From: Paracoccaceae bacterium
GTDB taxonomy: Bacteria; Pseudomonadota; Alphaproteobacteria; Rhodobacterales; Rhodobacteraceae
Reading direction: 5' to 3'
DNA length: 9,069 nt
NCBI GenBank assembly: GCA_002401945.1
Contig: NVUP01000034.1
Coordinates: 5,360 to 14,428 of the forward strand
Positions 1-6,499 of this stretch are shown piece by piece; positions within the stretch are counted from its first letter, which is position 1, and every line of letters starts with the position of its first letter. The notes under the pieces were generated by a model. The model was not told the origin of the DNA. It was given only the letters and a program-made list of their open reading frames with translations, and searched no databases. A program made the translations under genes and the position numbers.

Positions 1-14
1 TTTGGGAGGAGCAC

Positions 15-608
15 TCAGCTATGGGTGATCGTCGTCCCTAAAACTTTGAGGCATTCGCGCATGAACGCTGCAAGCCCAGTCCATCCTTTGGCAGAAACCA
101 TGTTTCCGTCGACATAGGCCTCTTTCGGCTCAACGTCGATGAAAATACCGCCAACTGCGACGACCTCTGGCTGGCAGGCACCCAGACCTGCTACTTTTCG
201 GCCCTTTAGCACCCCTGGCACCGCCATCAAGATCTGAACGCCGTGGCAAATTGTGAAGATTGGTTTCTTTTCGTCATGAAAGTGCTTCACGATGGCCTGC
301 ACACGTGGATCGGTCCGGATGTATTCCGGCCCCCGACCGCCAGCGGCATAAACCGCATCATAGCTATCCAATTCAACTTCCGCCTCCGAAAAGGTTTTGT
401 TGATTTCAGCGAAATGTCCCAGTTTCTCAGTATAGGTTTGATCGCCTTCGAAATCGTGCAGTGAAGTCTTAATCAGATCACCTTCATTCTTGTCAGGACA
501 TACCACATGTACAATATGCCCAACGGCTTCCATACCTTGTTGGAATACAAAGATTTCATATTCCTCTGTAAATTCCCCGGCCAGCATGAGTATTTTTTTG
601 CCGCTCAT
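15..608 (-). CDS. DJ-1/PfpI family protein (class I glutamine amidotransferase-like fold)
   Basis: A 197-residue single-domain cytoplasmic protein of the DJ-1/PfpI family, close to the usual family length (about 170-200). The N-terminus KKILMLAGEF is the first beta strand and loop, and acidic residues E15/E16/E18 sit where the family carries its active-site glutamate. The nucleophile elbow is FTICHGVQIL, giving C121 followed by H122, with the GG turn at 90-91. Family members include deglycase/glyoxalase III-like enzymes, isonitrile hydratases and stress proteins, so the exact reaction cannot be named. It is the last gene of the leftward transporter operon, 63 bases after the binding-protein gene, with its own site AGGAG six bases before the ATG. 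I infer a side role such as handling a reactive carbonyl or an odd nitrogen group in the imported compound. No terminator is visible in the 14 bases after it. Confidence 0.9.
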   Translation of the reverse strand: MSGKKILMLAGEFTEEYEIFVFQQGMEAVGHIVHVVCPDKNEGDLIKTSLHDFEGDQTYTEKLGHFAEINKTFSEAEVELDSYDAVYAAGGRGPEYIRTDPRVQAIVKHFHDEKKPIFTICHGVQILMAVPGVLKGRKVAGLGACQPEVVAVGGIFIDVEPKEAYVDGNMVSAKGWTGLAAFMRECLKVLGTTITHS

Positions 609-639
609 TTCAAACTCCTATTGTAGATCAAAGTGGGTG

Positions 640-663
640 CCCTGCACCGAGTAAGGTGCAGGG
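640..663 (-). promoter_or_regulatory. Intercistronic stem-loop after the binding-protein gene
   Basis: CCCTGCACC at 640-648 pairs perfectly with GGTGCAGGG at 655-663 around a six-base loop. On the operon (minus) strand the stem begins eight bases after the binding-protein stop codon and is not followed by a run of U, so it should not be an efficient intrinsic terminator for the operon. Such stem-loops are well known after binding-protein genes of ABC operons, where they protect the upstream mRNA and raise binding-protein yield over downstream genes. On the plus strand it is followed by TTTGTTTTTT (664-673) and would look like a good intrinsic terminator against antisense transcription. No plus-strand gene enters from the left. 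Confidence 0.6.
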
Positions 664-671
664 TTTGTTTT

Positions 672-1643
672 TTAAAACGGGGAATCAGCGAAATAAAACT
701 GATCCGCATTTTCGGGAGTGATAAGTGGTGCGGCAAGTTTGAACGAGCCGCGCATTGGTGCTTGGCCGGCGAACTGACTAGCTGTCATGTAGATAGCTGA
801 GGCAATCATAGATGGCGGATAAGGCGTAGAAATTGGAGTGCGTTCGTCGCCCGCCATTACCATTTCAATGACTTGCTTCATGCCATTGCCACCAAGTGCA
901 AATCTGATGTCTTTGCGTTCGGCCTGATCAATCGCTTCGAGAACGCCGAGCAACATGTCATCATCGTTTGCCCAGACCGCATCGATGTTTGGGAACCGTG
1001 CAAGATAGTCCTGCATCAATGTAAAGGCTTCATCCTGGTTCCAGTTGGCGTACTGAACATCAAGAATTTTGATATCGGACTCTGCAATCACATCGCTGAA
1101 CCCTTTGATCCTCTCGTCATCGATCACAGTTGGGATGCCGCGAAGCACAACGATTTCGCCTTTGCCTCCCAATTTATCCACCAACCATGCTGCCGTGTTG
1201 GCACCAACGGCAATATTATCGCCCGCAACGTACAGATCATGAATTGTCGGATCTGCCAAACCACGGTCAACCACAGTGATGAATGTGCCGTTCGATTTCA
1301 CTTGCTCAACTGGACCTGTCAGCTCATCCGAGGTGAATGGTAGGATCACCAATGCGTCGAGATCACGGGTCGCGGAAAGGTCCTCAAGCGCCGAAACCTG
1401 TGCCGTAGCTGAAGATGCCGTCGTGACGATAACATCAATGTTCGGAAACGCAGCTTCGATTTCTTTTTCGGCGCGTTGCGCATGATATACGACGCCGCCT
1501 GTCCAGCCATGAGTGGCTGCAGGGATTGATACTGCAATAGTAAACTCTGCGTCTTGCGCGTGAGCTGCTGCGCCGACCAGCGAGACAGTAGCGACAGTGG
1601 CGGCGGACATAAACGTCCGAACGCGGGTGGTGATCTTAATCAT
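672..1643 (-). CDS. Periplasmic substrate-binding protein of a CUT2 (ribose-type) sugar ABC transporter
   Basis: A 323-residue exported binding protein of the periplasmic-binding-protein type I, RbsB-like class. The N-terminus has basic residues, a hydrophobic stretch (about 12-26) and an AHA site at 27-29, giving likely signal-peptidase I cleavage before Q30. The mature start, FTIAVSIPAATHGWTGG (34-50), is the first strand and ligand loop of this family. W47 and H45 probably help form the pocket. Later segments typical of the family include LDALVILPFTSDEL, VVDRGL, YVAGDN, GIPTVIDDERIKGF and AVWANDDDMLLGVLEAI. It delivers the ligand to the permease and ATPase encoded upstream in the same operon. 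GGAGGA lies eight bases before the ATG. The ligand is not fixed by the sequence: pentoses, polyols and other small hydroxylated compounds are all possible. A strong stem-loop directly follows the gene. Confidence 0.93.
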   Translation of the reverse strand: MIKITTRVRTFMSAATVATVSLVGAAAHAQDAEFTIAVSIPAATHGWTGGVVYHAQRAEKEIEAAFPNIDVIVTTASSATAQVSALEDLSATRDLDALVILPFTSDELTGPVEQVKSNGTFITVVDRGLADPTIHDLYVAGDNIAVGANTAAWLVDKLGGKGEIVVLRGIPTVIDDERIKGFSDVIAESDIKILDVQYANWNQDEAFTLMQDYLARFPNIDAVWANDDDMLLGVLEAIDQAERKDIRFALGGNGMKQVIEMVMAGDERTPISTPYPPSMIASAIYMTASQFAGQAPMRGSFKLAAPLITPENADQFYFADSPF

Positions 1644-1678
1644 TAGTGTTTTCCTCCGTTGGTTTCATTCACCCGATT

Positions 1679-2674
1679 TTAACGAGCGTTAGTAAAGCGG
1701 TGCGCAAGCATGGCGATGATGATTATGGCGCCTTGCACCGCGGCCACGAGGTATTCTGACACCAAGTCCGACAGGACCATGACGTTGGCGATTACCTCGA
1801 GGATGAGTGCGCCTGCTACGGACCCCCAAATGCGCGCTTTTCCTCCGCGCAACAGGGTGCCGCCGATGACGACTGCTGTGATGACCTGTAGCTCCCAAAG
1901 CTGGCCCGTGGTTGGTGTTGCGGCCCCAAGCCGAGGAACATAACAGATCGCTGCGATGCCGACACAGACGCCCTGGATGACATAGGTCGTTGTCCGGATG
2001 CGGCCCACATGGACGCCCGAAAACCGCGCGACGTCTTCATTTGATCCAGAAGCGGTGACGCGTCGACCAAATTTGGTGCGGTAGAGCAGGAAAGCTCCGA
2101 ACACGATCACAACCAGTGTCATCAGAACAGGATAGGGAACGCCCATGAAGTCCCCGAAATAGACTGGCCGGTAGGCTGCGCGCAGGCTGCGGTCGATGGG
2201 CAGAGACCCTCCGTCCGACAGGAAAATGATAAAGGCTCGGAATATTCCCATTGTGCCGAGGGTTACGATAAATGGTTCTATTCGCCCGACGGTGATAATC
2301 AGCCCGTTGAAAAGGCCGCATAACGCCCCCACCACCAGCGCCACGCCGGCTCCGCCAAGGATTGCCCAGTTTCCCAAGACAGGAACGAGAGCGTTCATCG
2401 ATAAGATCATAATGCCGGTGACAAACGCCATCATCGAACCGACGGACAAGTCGAGCCCGCCCGATGCAATGATAAAAGTTGCGCCCACGGCGATGATGGC
2501 GATGAACGAACTGCGGGTAATGACATTTAGCAGGTTGTTAGATGATAGAAAGTTCGAGTTGAGCGTAGCGCCCAGGACCAAGATGATGGCCAGGGCGATA
2601 AACGGTGCCATCTCTGACCAAGGAATGCGACGAGTCCTAATTTCGGGTGCTTCCGTGATATTTGCGGTGCTCAT
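1679..2674 (-). CDS. CUT2-family ABC transporter permease (RbsC-like)
   Basis: A 331-residue inner-membrane protein of the branched-chain amino-acid/ribose permease superfamily, a typical length for RbsC-like permeases. A short polar N-terminus (1-22) precedes hydrophobic segments at about 25-38, 55-71, 82-100, 105-128, 133-152, 181-198, 228-246, 262-275, 286-302 and 307-324. The family motif GGLDLSVGS (72-80) is present, as is the cytoplasmic loop GRRVTASGSNEDVARFSGV (203-221) and the C-terminal block VITAVVIGGTLLRGGKARIWG (264-284). It forms the translocation path, probably as a homodimer with one double ATPase. Its ATG overlaps the ATPase stop codon by four bases (ATGA), with GAGGAG eleven bases upstream inside the ATPase gene, so translational coupling is likely. 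The binding-protein gene follows after 35 bases. Confidence 0.95.
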   Translation of the reverse strand: MSTANITEAPEIRTRRIPWSEMAPFIALAIILVLGATLNSNFLSSNNLLNVITRSSFIAIIAVGATFIIASGGLDLSVGSMMAFVTGIMILSMNALVPVLGNWAILGGAGVALVVGALCGLFNGLIITVGRIEPFIVTLGTMGIFRAFIIFLSDGGSLPIDRSLRAAYRPVYFGDFMGVPYPVLMTLVVIVFGAFLLYRTKFGRRVTASGSNEDVARFSGVHVGRIRTTTYVIQGVCVGIAAICYVPRLGAATPTTGQLWELQVITAVVIGGTLLRGGKARIWGSVAGALILEVIANVMVLSDLVSEYLVAAVQGAIIIIAMLAHRFTNAR

Positions 2675-4230
2675 GCGGTTTTTTTCTCCTCGATGTCTTG
2701 GCCATTGCTCGCTGCGGCATAGACAATGTTTTGTTCGGTGATTTGCGCGCCACTCAGCTCGGCTACAAACCGGCCCCCGCGCATGACAAGAACGCGGTCC
2801 GACAGGCCCACCAGCTCAGGCAGTTCCGACGAAATGACGACACAGGCCTTGCCTGCTCTCACCAGAGTGTCGATGAATTTGTAGATCTGGCTCTTGTTCC
2901 CAATGTCGATACCGCGCGTCGGCTCGTCGATGATGATCACCGACGGGTCGTCCAACATGATCTTGGCCAAAAGCAGCTTCTGCTGATTGCCCCCCGACAG
3001 CTTTCCAGCGGCCATTGTCAGTGATGGTACGCGAATGTCGTAGTCTTGGACTGCCTGCTTTAACGCCTCGTTCTCTTTGTCGCGATTGAGCGTCATGCCC
3101 GGGCTGACCGTATCCAGCGCTTGTAACGTCAAGTTCGGCGCCAACGGCTCGTTCAGCAACAGCCCTTTGCCCTTGCGGTCCTCGGTCAAATAGACGAGCC
3201 CCGCCTGCATTAATTTATCCACGTGGAAAAGTGTTATCTGTTTTCCATTCAGAATGACTGACTTTGCATGAGACGGGCGTAACCCCATCAAGCCCTCCAT
3301 CAGTTCAGTCCGGCCAGCACCGATCATACCACCAATGCCGAGAATCTCACCGCGTCTGACAGCGAACGACCCCTCGACCTTTCCCTGGTCCACCGATAGG
3401 TTGGTGACCTCCAGGATCGGTGGCTCGGACGCGACCTCACGTTTGGCTGGATAGAGCATGGAAAGCTCGCGCCCAACCATCAGTTCCGCCATCTGGCGTT
3501 GGTCGAGGTTTGCAGCGGGCCACGTACCGATCATTTTGCCATCGCGCAAGACGGTTACGCGGTCGGCCAGCGCCTCCACCTCTTCTAAACGGTGCGAAAT
3601 ATAGAGAACCGCGACACCCCGGTCGCGCAGCTTACGCACGATGTCGATTAACGCTGCGACCTCGTCGTTGGCCAGCATCGCCGTCGGTTCATCTAGGATC
3701 ACCACTTTGCGATCATCAAGCAGAGCTCGCGCGATCTGGAACAGCTGTTGTTGAGCAAGCGAATGATCACCCACCCGGTCGGTCGGATGCGCGATAGAAC
3801 CGACACTGGTCAACACCTCCGCCGTACGGCGGTTCATGGCGCGATCATCCACCATCAATCCACGAGTGAGTTCTCGGCCCAGAAACAGGTTTTGCGCCAC
3901 AGTCAGGTCCGATGCCAACAGGATTTCCTGATGAACAAGAACAACACCCGCGGCCTCGGCCTGAATCGCATCCGCGAAATCTGACCGCCGTCCTTCCATC
4001 AAAAGATGCCCGCCGGTTGGGGCCGTATGACCCGAAAGGATTTTCATCAGCGTGGATTTACCCGCCCCGTTTTCTCCGATCACCGCATGAACCTCGCCAG
4101 CGCGAATATCCAGCGTCACATCCGACAGGACAGTGATAGACCCATAGGCCTTGGCCAGCCCTTCAGCCCGCAGGGCTGTCGGCGTATCGATTCCGTCACT
4201 TGAATCAGATTTTGAGGTCAGTTCGGTCAT
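2671..4230 (-). CDS. CUT2-family sugar ABC transporter ATP-binding protein, double-domain (RbsA-like)
   Basis: A 519-residue peripheral ATPase with two fused ABC domains, the standard RbsA/XylG arrangement. Domain 1 (about 18-250) has Walker A GENGAGKST (52-60), Q-loop VHQE (99-102), a signature region reduced to SLAQQQ (157-162), Walker B VVILDEPT (176-183) and switch H213. Domain 2 (about 270-505) has the family's altered Walker A, GMIGAGRTE (301-309, Arg in place of Lys), LTEDRKGKG (348-356), full signature LSGGNQQK (411-418), Walker B VIIIDEPTRG (431-440) and SSEL in the switch position. This asymmetry, with one strong and one weak nucleotide site, is normal for the family. Both ends overlap neighbours by ATGA (4227-4230 with the regulator, 2671-2674 with the permease). 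It energises import of the ligand captured by the binding protein. Confidence 0.96.
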   Translation of the reverse strand: MTELTSKSDSSDGIDTPTALRAEGLAKAYGSITVLSDVTLDIRAGEVHAVIGENGAGKSTLMKILSGHTAPTGGHLLMEGRRSDFADAIQAEAAGVVLVHQEILLASDLTVAQNLFLGRELTRGLMVDDRAMNRRTAEVLTSVGSIAHPTDRVGDHSLAQQQLFQIARALLDDRKVVILDEPTAMLANDEVAALIDIVRKLRDRGVAVLYISHRLEEVEALADRVTVLRDGKMIGTWPAANLDQRQMAELMVGRELSMLYPAKREVASEPPILEVTNLSVDQGKVEGSFAVRRGEILGIGGMIGAGRTELMEGLMGLRPSHAKSVILNGKQITLFHVDKLMQAGLVYLTEDRKGKGLLLNEPLAPNLTLQALDTVSPGMTLNRDKENEALKQAVQDYDIRVPSLTMAAGKLSGGNQQKLLLAKIMLDDPSVIIIDEPTRGIDIGNKSQIYKFIDTLVRAGKACVVISSELPELVGLSDRVLVMRGGRFVAELSGAQITEQNIVYAAASNGQDIEEKKTA

Positions 4231-4916
4231 TCGAACGCAGCCAGAAGCCGGGTACGAGAGCGGTCGATATGCTCGTGCATCGAGGCGTGCGCCGCTTCAG
4301 GATCACCCATTCGAAACGCCGTCAGAAGGCGTTCATGTTCTTCGAGCGCGTCCTCTGTAACGCGTGTGTGAAACATCAGACGGAAGATGTGCAGATGAAC
4401 ATGCTGAACGGCCAATGCCTGGCGGATCATTTCGTTCCCTGCGATCTTAAGTATCTCATCGTGGAAATGGGCGTCAGTGCGCGCGAAGCTCGAATAGCGG
4501 CTATTTCGCTCTCCCGATGGCGAGCCTTTACCCATGTCAGATGCGACACTCTCCAGCGAAATTAGCGTCTCAGGCGTCATATTCCGGCAAGCGAGCCGGG
4601 CGCCTTCTGGTTCCAGTAGCAACCGGAATATATAGAGATCGTCAAATTCTTTACGGGTGAGCTGTGGTGCGGCAGAATAACCTATCAGGTGCTCTTTCCG
4701 AACAAGACCCTCTCTCACAAGTCTACTAAGCGCCTCCCTGACCGGTGTCTGAGACACATTTAAATTGCGCGCGATGGCGTCAATAGGAATGCGTGAATCT
4801 GGCGCAATGGCCAGCGACATGAGCTGTTCGTAGATGCGATTGTACACACCCTCCACAATGCTTGAGGGGCGGATAATCTCGCTCTTTCCGGCAGGTTCAG
4901 GTGCGAACGCCATCAT
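4227..4916 (-). CDS. GntR-family transcriptional regulator, FadR/FCD subgroup
   Basis: A 229-residue DNA-binding regulator. Residues 18-85 form a winged helix-turn-helix (IARNLNVSQTPVREALSRL covers the recognition helix). Residues 90-225 form the all-helical FCD ligand domain. Likely metal/ligand residues are D148, H152, H194 (EEHERLL) and H216 (MHEHID), matching the Asp-His-His-His pattern known for FCD proteins, which usually sense small carboxylates. That fits an acid product of the divergent dehydrogenases as effector, but this is inference. Two adjacent ATGs (4914-4916 and 4911-4913) are possible starts. GGGAG at 4921-4925 is four bases from the first and seven from the second, so the second may be the true start. 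The gene leads the transporter operon and its stop overlaps the ATPase start, so it probably autoregulates and also controls the divergent dehydrogenase unit from the shared intergenic region. Confidence 0.93.
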   Translation of the reverse strand: MMAFAPEPAGKSEIIRPSSIVEGVYNRIYEQLMSLAIAPDSRIPIDAIARNLNVSQTPVREALSRLVREGLVRKEHLIGYSAAPQLTRKEFDDLYIFRLLLEPEGARLACRNMTPETLISLESVASDMGKGSPSGERNSRYSSFARTDAHFHDEILKIAGNEMIRQALAVQHVHLHIFRLMFHTRVTEDALEEHERLLTAFRMGDPEAAHASMHEHIDRSRTRLLAAFE

Positions 4917-4937
4917 ATTTCTCCCAACTGGAACATC

Positions 4938-4980
4938 TTGACATGCTCAATTTCTTGGCAGATACGATATCGCATGTCAA
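4938..4980. repeat. 9-bp perfect inverted repeat, candidate operator
   Basis: TTGACATGC at 4938-4946 is matched exactly by its reverse complement GCATGTCAA at 4972-4980, with 25 bases between the arms and about 34 bases centre to centre. Each arm also contains TTGACA, a -35-like hexamer, one pointing each way. The right arm overlaps the near-palindrome at 4962-4975. It may be a pair of regulator half-sites that can be bridged, or two facing promoter elements. Its location 22 bases from the regulator start codon favours a role in autoregulation. Confidence 0.5.
4962..4975. promoter_or_regulatory. Candidate GntR-regulator operator (near-palindrome)
   Basis: ATACGATATCGCAT is a 14-bp palindrome with a single mismatched pair around the perfect core CGATATCG (4965-4972). 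GntR/FCD dimers usually bind short, nearly symmetrical sites of this size. The half-site ATACGAT recurs at 4993-4999. Assignment to the adjacent regulator is inference from position and symmetry only. Confidence 0.4.
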
Positions 4981-5005
4981 ATACTATATCATATACGATC
5001 TTATT

Positions 5006-5281
5006 ATGAAGCAAAGAGCGCCTGAGCAAAATGCGGCGATTCAAGCCGACGTTTTGATGGAAGCGGACCTTCGAAGCTTGCCCTCTTACGGCCTGCTGCG
5101 GCTGATTGCTCGAACTCGTGCATCCCGCCCACTTGATCCATCACGTCCGATCGCCGCTCCCGGTGATGGGATGCGCGCTCGGCGTCAAGCCGCCATGGCG
5201 ACAGGCAACGATCTACCGACTTCACTTCATTCAGTGCTGGGGCCTTGTTGGCCGCATGATGACAAACACAGAGGAATTTAA
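5006..5281 (+). CDS. Possible small leader ORF upstream of the alcohol dehydrogenase (doubtful)
   Basis: An open frame of 91 residues runs from the ATG at 5006 to a TAA at 5279-5281, one base before the alcohol dehydrogenase ATG. The product would be basic and proline/arginine-rich, with no signal peptide, membrane segment or motif I recognise. No convincing ribosome binding site precedes the ATG: the sequence there is AT-rich, GATCTTATT. In its favour are the tight junction with the dehydrogenase and its fit to the GC-richer stretch. It could be a small coupled protein, a decayed gene, or chance. I consider chance or untranslated leader more likely. Confidence 0.15.
   Translation: MKQRAPEQNAAIQADVLMEADLRSLPSYGLLRLIARTRASRPLDPSRPIAAPGDGMRARRQAAMATGNDLPTSLHSVLGPCWPHDDKHRGI
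5271..5275 (+). promoter_or_regulatory. Ribosome binding site fixing the alcohol dehydrogenase start
   Basis: GAGGA lies seven bases before the ATG at 5283. The in-frame ATGs at 5256 and 5259 and others upstream lack a comparable site, and a longer N-terminus would add residues not found in this enzyme family, so 5283 is chosen. Confidence 0.7.
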
Positions 5282-5282
5282 A

Positions 5283-6482
5283 ATGACGCTTTTTGGCACG
5301 ATCAGGGCACCGAGGGAGCTAGTCTTTGGCTCAGGTCAGCGGGCAGCATTAGGCAGCATCGCTGCAAAGTTAGGACGGCGCGCATTGGTGATCACCGATG
5401 AACGCCTGATGGCAGACGCGCAATTTGAGCAAATGACCAATCAACTCAAAGCGGCCGGTCTCGAAGTGAAAATCGACCCATCTACCCTGCCTGACGTGCC
5501 GGTGGACTCCGCTGTTCGCAGCGCTGAAGCTGCCCGCGCATTTGGACCTGATCTGGTGATCGGCGTGGGGGGCGGTTCATGCCTCGATATGGCGAAATGT
5601 GTGGCAATCCTCCTCAGTCACGGGGGCAAACCGCAAGATTATTACGGGGAATACATGGTGCCTGGCCCTGTGCTGCCGCTGATCGCTATTCCCACCACAG
5701 CAGGAACCGGGTCTGAGGTTACACCTGTCGCGGTGCTGTCGGATCCCGACCGCAGCCTAAAGGTCGGTATTTCCAGTCCCCATATCATCCCCACCGTCTC
5801 AATCTGTGACCCGGAGCTAACGCTGACATGCCCTCCGGGATTAACTGCAATCGCTGGCGCCGACGCCTTGACGCATGCCATTGAGGCCCTAACGTCGATC
5901 CGACGTAAGCCTGTAGCAGGTATTGCTCAGGAGCGCGTGTTTGTTGGCAAAAATGCCTTGTCTGATCATTTTGCTCTTCAAGCCATTACTTTGCTTTGGG
6001 AAGGCCTTGAAGTCACCTACACCGATGGCAGCGATATTGCAGCGCGCGAAAAGGTAATGATGGGTGCCATGCTGGCGGGGATGGCCTTTGGTGTTGCCGG
6101 AACAGCGGCAGCCCATGCCATCCAATACCCGGTGGGCGCTTTGACACATACGGCCCACGGTTCGGGTGTTGCCTGCCTGATGCCTTATGTAATGCAATGG
6201 AACGCACCAGAAATCTCCGGTGAACTCGAACAGATGGCCCCCCTTATCGGGCTAAACAACGGCTCAGAGGTCATCTCTGCGACCGCCAGCCTGTTTGAAC
6301 GCATAGGCATCCCCAAAACGCTCGATATACTTGGATTGGCCGAAAACAAACTGGATTGGGTGGCAGAACAATCCTGTGGAATTACTCGCCTAATCCAGAA
6401 CAACCCTCGCCCACTTGATCTTCGCGATATGCGCCGCCTTCTTGGCGCCGCCTTCAGCGGCGACCGCGCGGCCCTACAATGA
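5283..6482 (+). CDS. Iron-containing (group III) alcohol dehydrogenase
   Basis: A 399-residue cytoplasmic NAD(P)-dependent oxidoreductase of the iron-containing alcohol dehydrogenase family, at the usual length of 380-400. The N-terminal Rossmann-like domain holds GVGGGSCLDMAK (94-105), which binds the nucleotide pyrophosphate, and IPTTAGTGSEVTP (136-148). The C-terminal helical domain carries the metal ligands D194 and H198 (GADALTHAIE), H278 and H292. The 14-residue spacing of the last two matches the FucO-type site, so the metal centre is intact. Members act on 1,2-propanediol/lactaldehyde, ethanol, 1,3-propanediol, maleylacetate or hydroxyacid-oxoacid pairs, and sequence reading alone does not separate these. 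The aldehyde dehydrogenase gene follows almost immediately, which suggests sequential alcohol-to-aldehyde-to-acid oxidation. The gene is first in the rightward unit, facing the GntR regulator. Confidence 0.93.
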   Translation: MTLFGTIRAPRELVFGSGQRAALGSIAAKLGRRALVITDERLMADAQFEQMTNQLKAAGLEVKIDPSTLPDVPVDSAVRSAEAARAFGPDLVIGVGGGSCLDMAKCVAILLSHGGKPQDYYGEYMVPGPVLPLIAIPTTAGTGSEVTPVAVLSDPDRSLKVGISSPHIIPTVSICDPELTLTCPPGLTAIAGADALTHAIEALTSIRRKPVAGIAQERVFVGKNALSDHFALQAITLLWEGLEVTYTDGSDIAAREKVMMGAMLAGMAFGVAGTAAAHAIQYPVGALTHTAHGSGVACLMPYVMQWNAPEISGELEQMAPLIGLNNGSEVISATASLFERIGIPKTLDILGLAENKLDWVAEQSCGITRLIQNNPRPLDLRDMRRLLGAAFSGDRAALQ

Positions 6483-6488
6483 CTCAAC

Positions 6489-6493
6489 AGGAA
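6489..6493 (+). promoter_or_regulatory. Ribosome binding site favouring the internal aldehyde dehydrogenase start
   Basis: AGGAA lies six bases before the ATG at 6500. The other in-frame ATG, at 6479, overlaps the preceding stop codon as ATGA and has no clear site before it (GCGGCCCTACA). The AGGAATTTTCAATG arrangement closely resembles the AGGAATTTAAAATG before the alcohol dehydrogenase. Confidence 0.6.
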
Positions 6494-6499
6494 TTTTCA

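Larger units (their letters stand above)
4917..5282. promoter_or_regulatory. Divergent control region between regulator/transporter operon and dehydrogenase operon
   Basis: This 366-base gap separates oppositely oriented units and must hold both promoters. The AT-rich core (about 4938-5010) contains all the repeats seen: a 9-bp perfect inverted repeat, a near-palindrome, an 11-bp palindrome TATATCATATA (4985-4995) and two copies of ATACGAT (4962-4968 and 4993-4999), whose starts are 31 bases apart, about three helical turns. TTGACA occurs on the plus strand at 4938-4943 and on the minus strand at 4975-4980, but neither has a convincing -10 box at 16-18 bases, so the start sites cannot be assigned. 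From 5010 to 5270 the sequence is GC-richer with no clear regulatory motif. It is either a long untranslated leader or a poorly supported small reading frame. Confidence 0.6.

Noticed and set aside
3420..3797. Plus-strand open frames across the ATPase gene
   Set aside because: They are antisense shadows of a strongly supported coding sequence, with composition rich in Arg and Pro and no motifs.
2671..4230. Degenerate signature in the first ABC domain and Arg replacing the Walker A Lys in the second, as possible loss of function
   Set aside because: This asymmetry is standard for RbsA/XylG-type double ATPases and does not signal decay.
4938..4968. TTGACA at 4938 with downstream TACGAT as a clear sigma-70 promoter
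   Set aside because: The spacing is 19 bases and the -10 match is only four of six, so I kept it as a possible element and did not call a promoter.
5106..5282. N-terminal extension of the alcohol dehydrogenase in the same frame (59 residues)
   Set aside because: The family begins close to the MTLFGTIRAP-type start, a good ribosome binding site lies before 5283, and the extension has no recognisable domain or signal.
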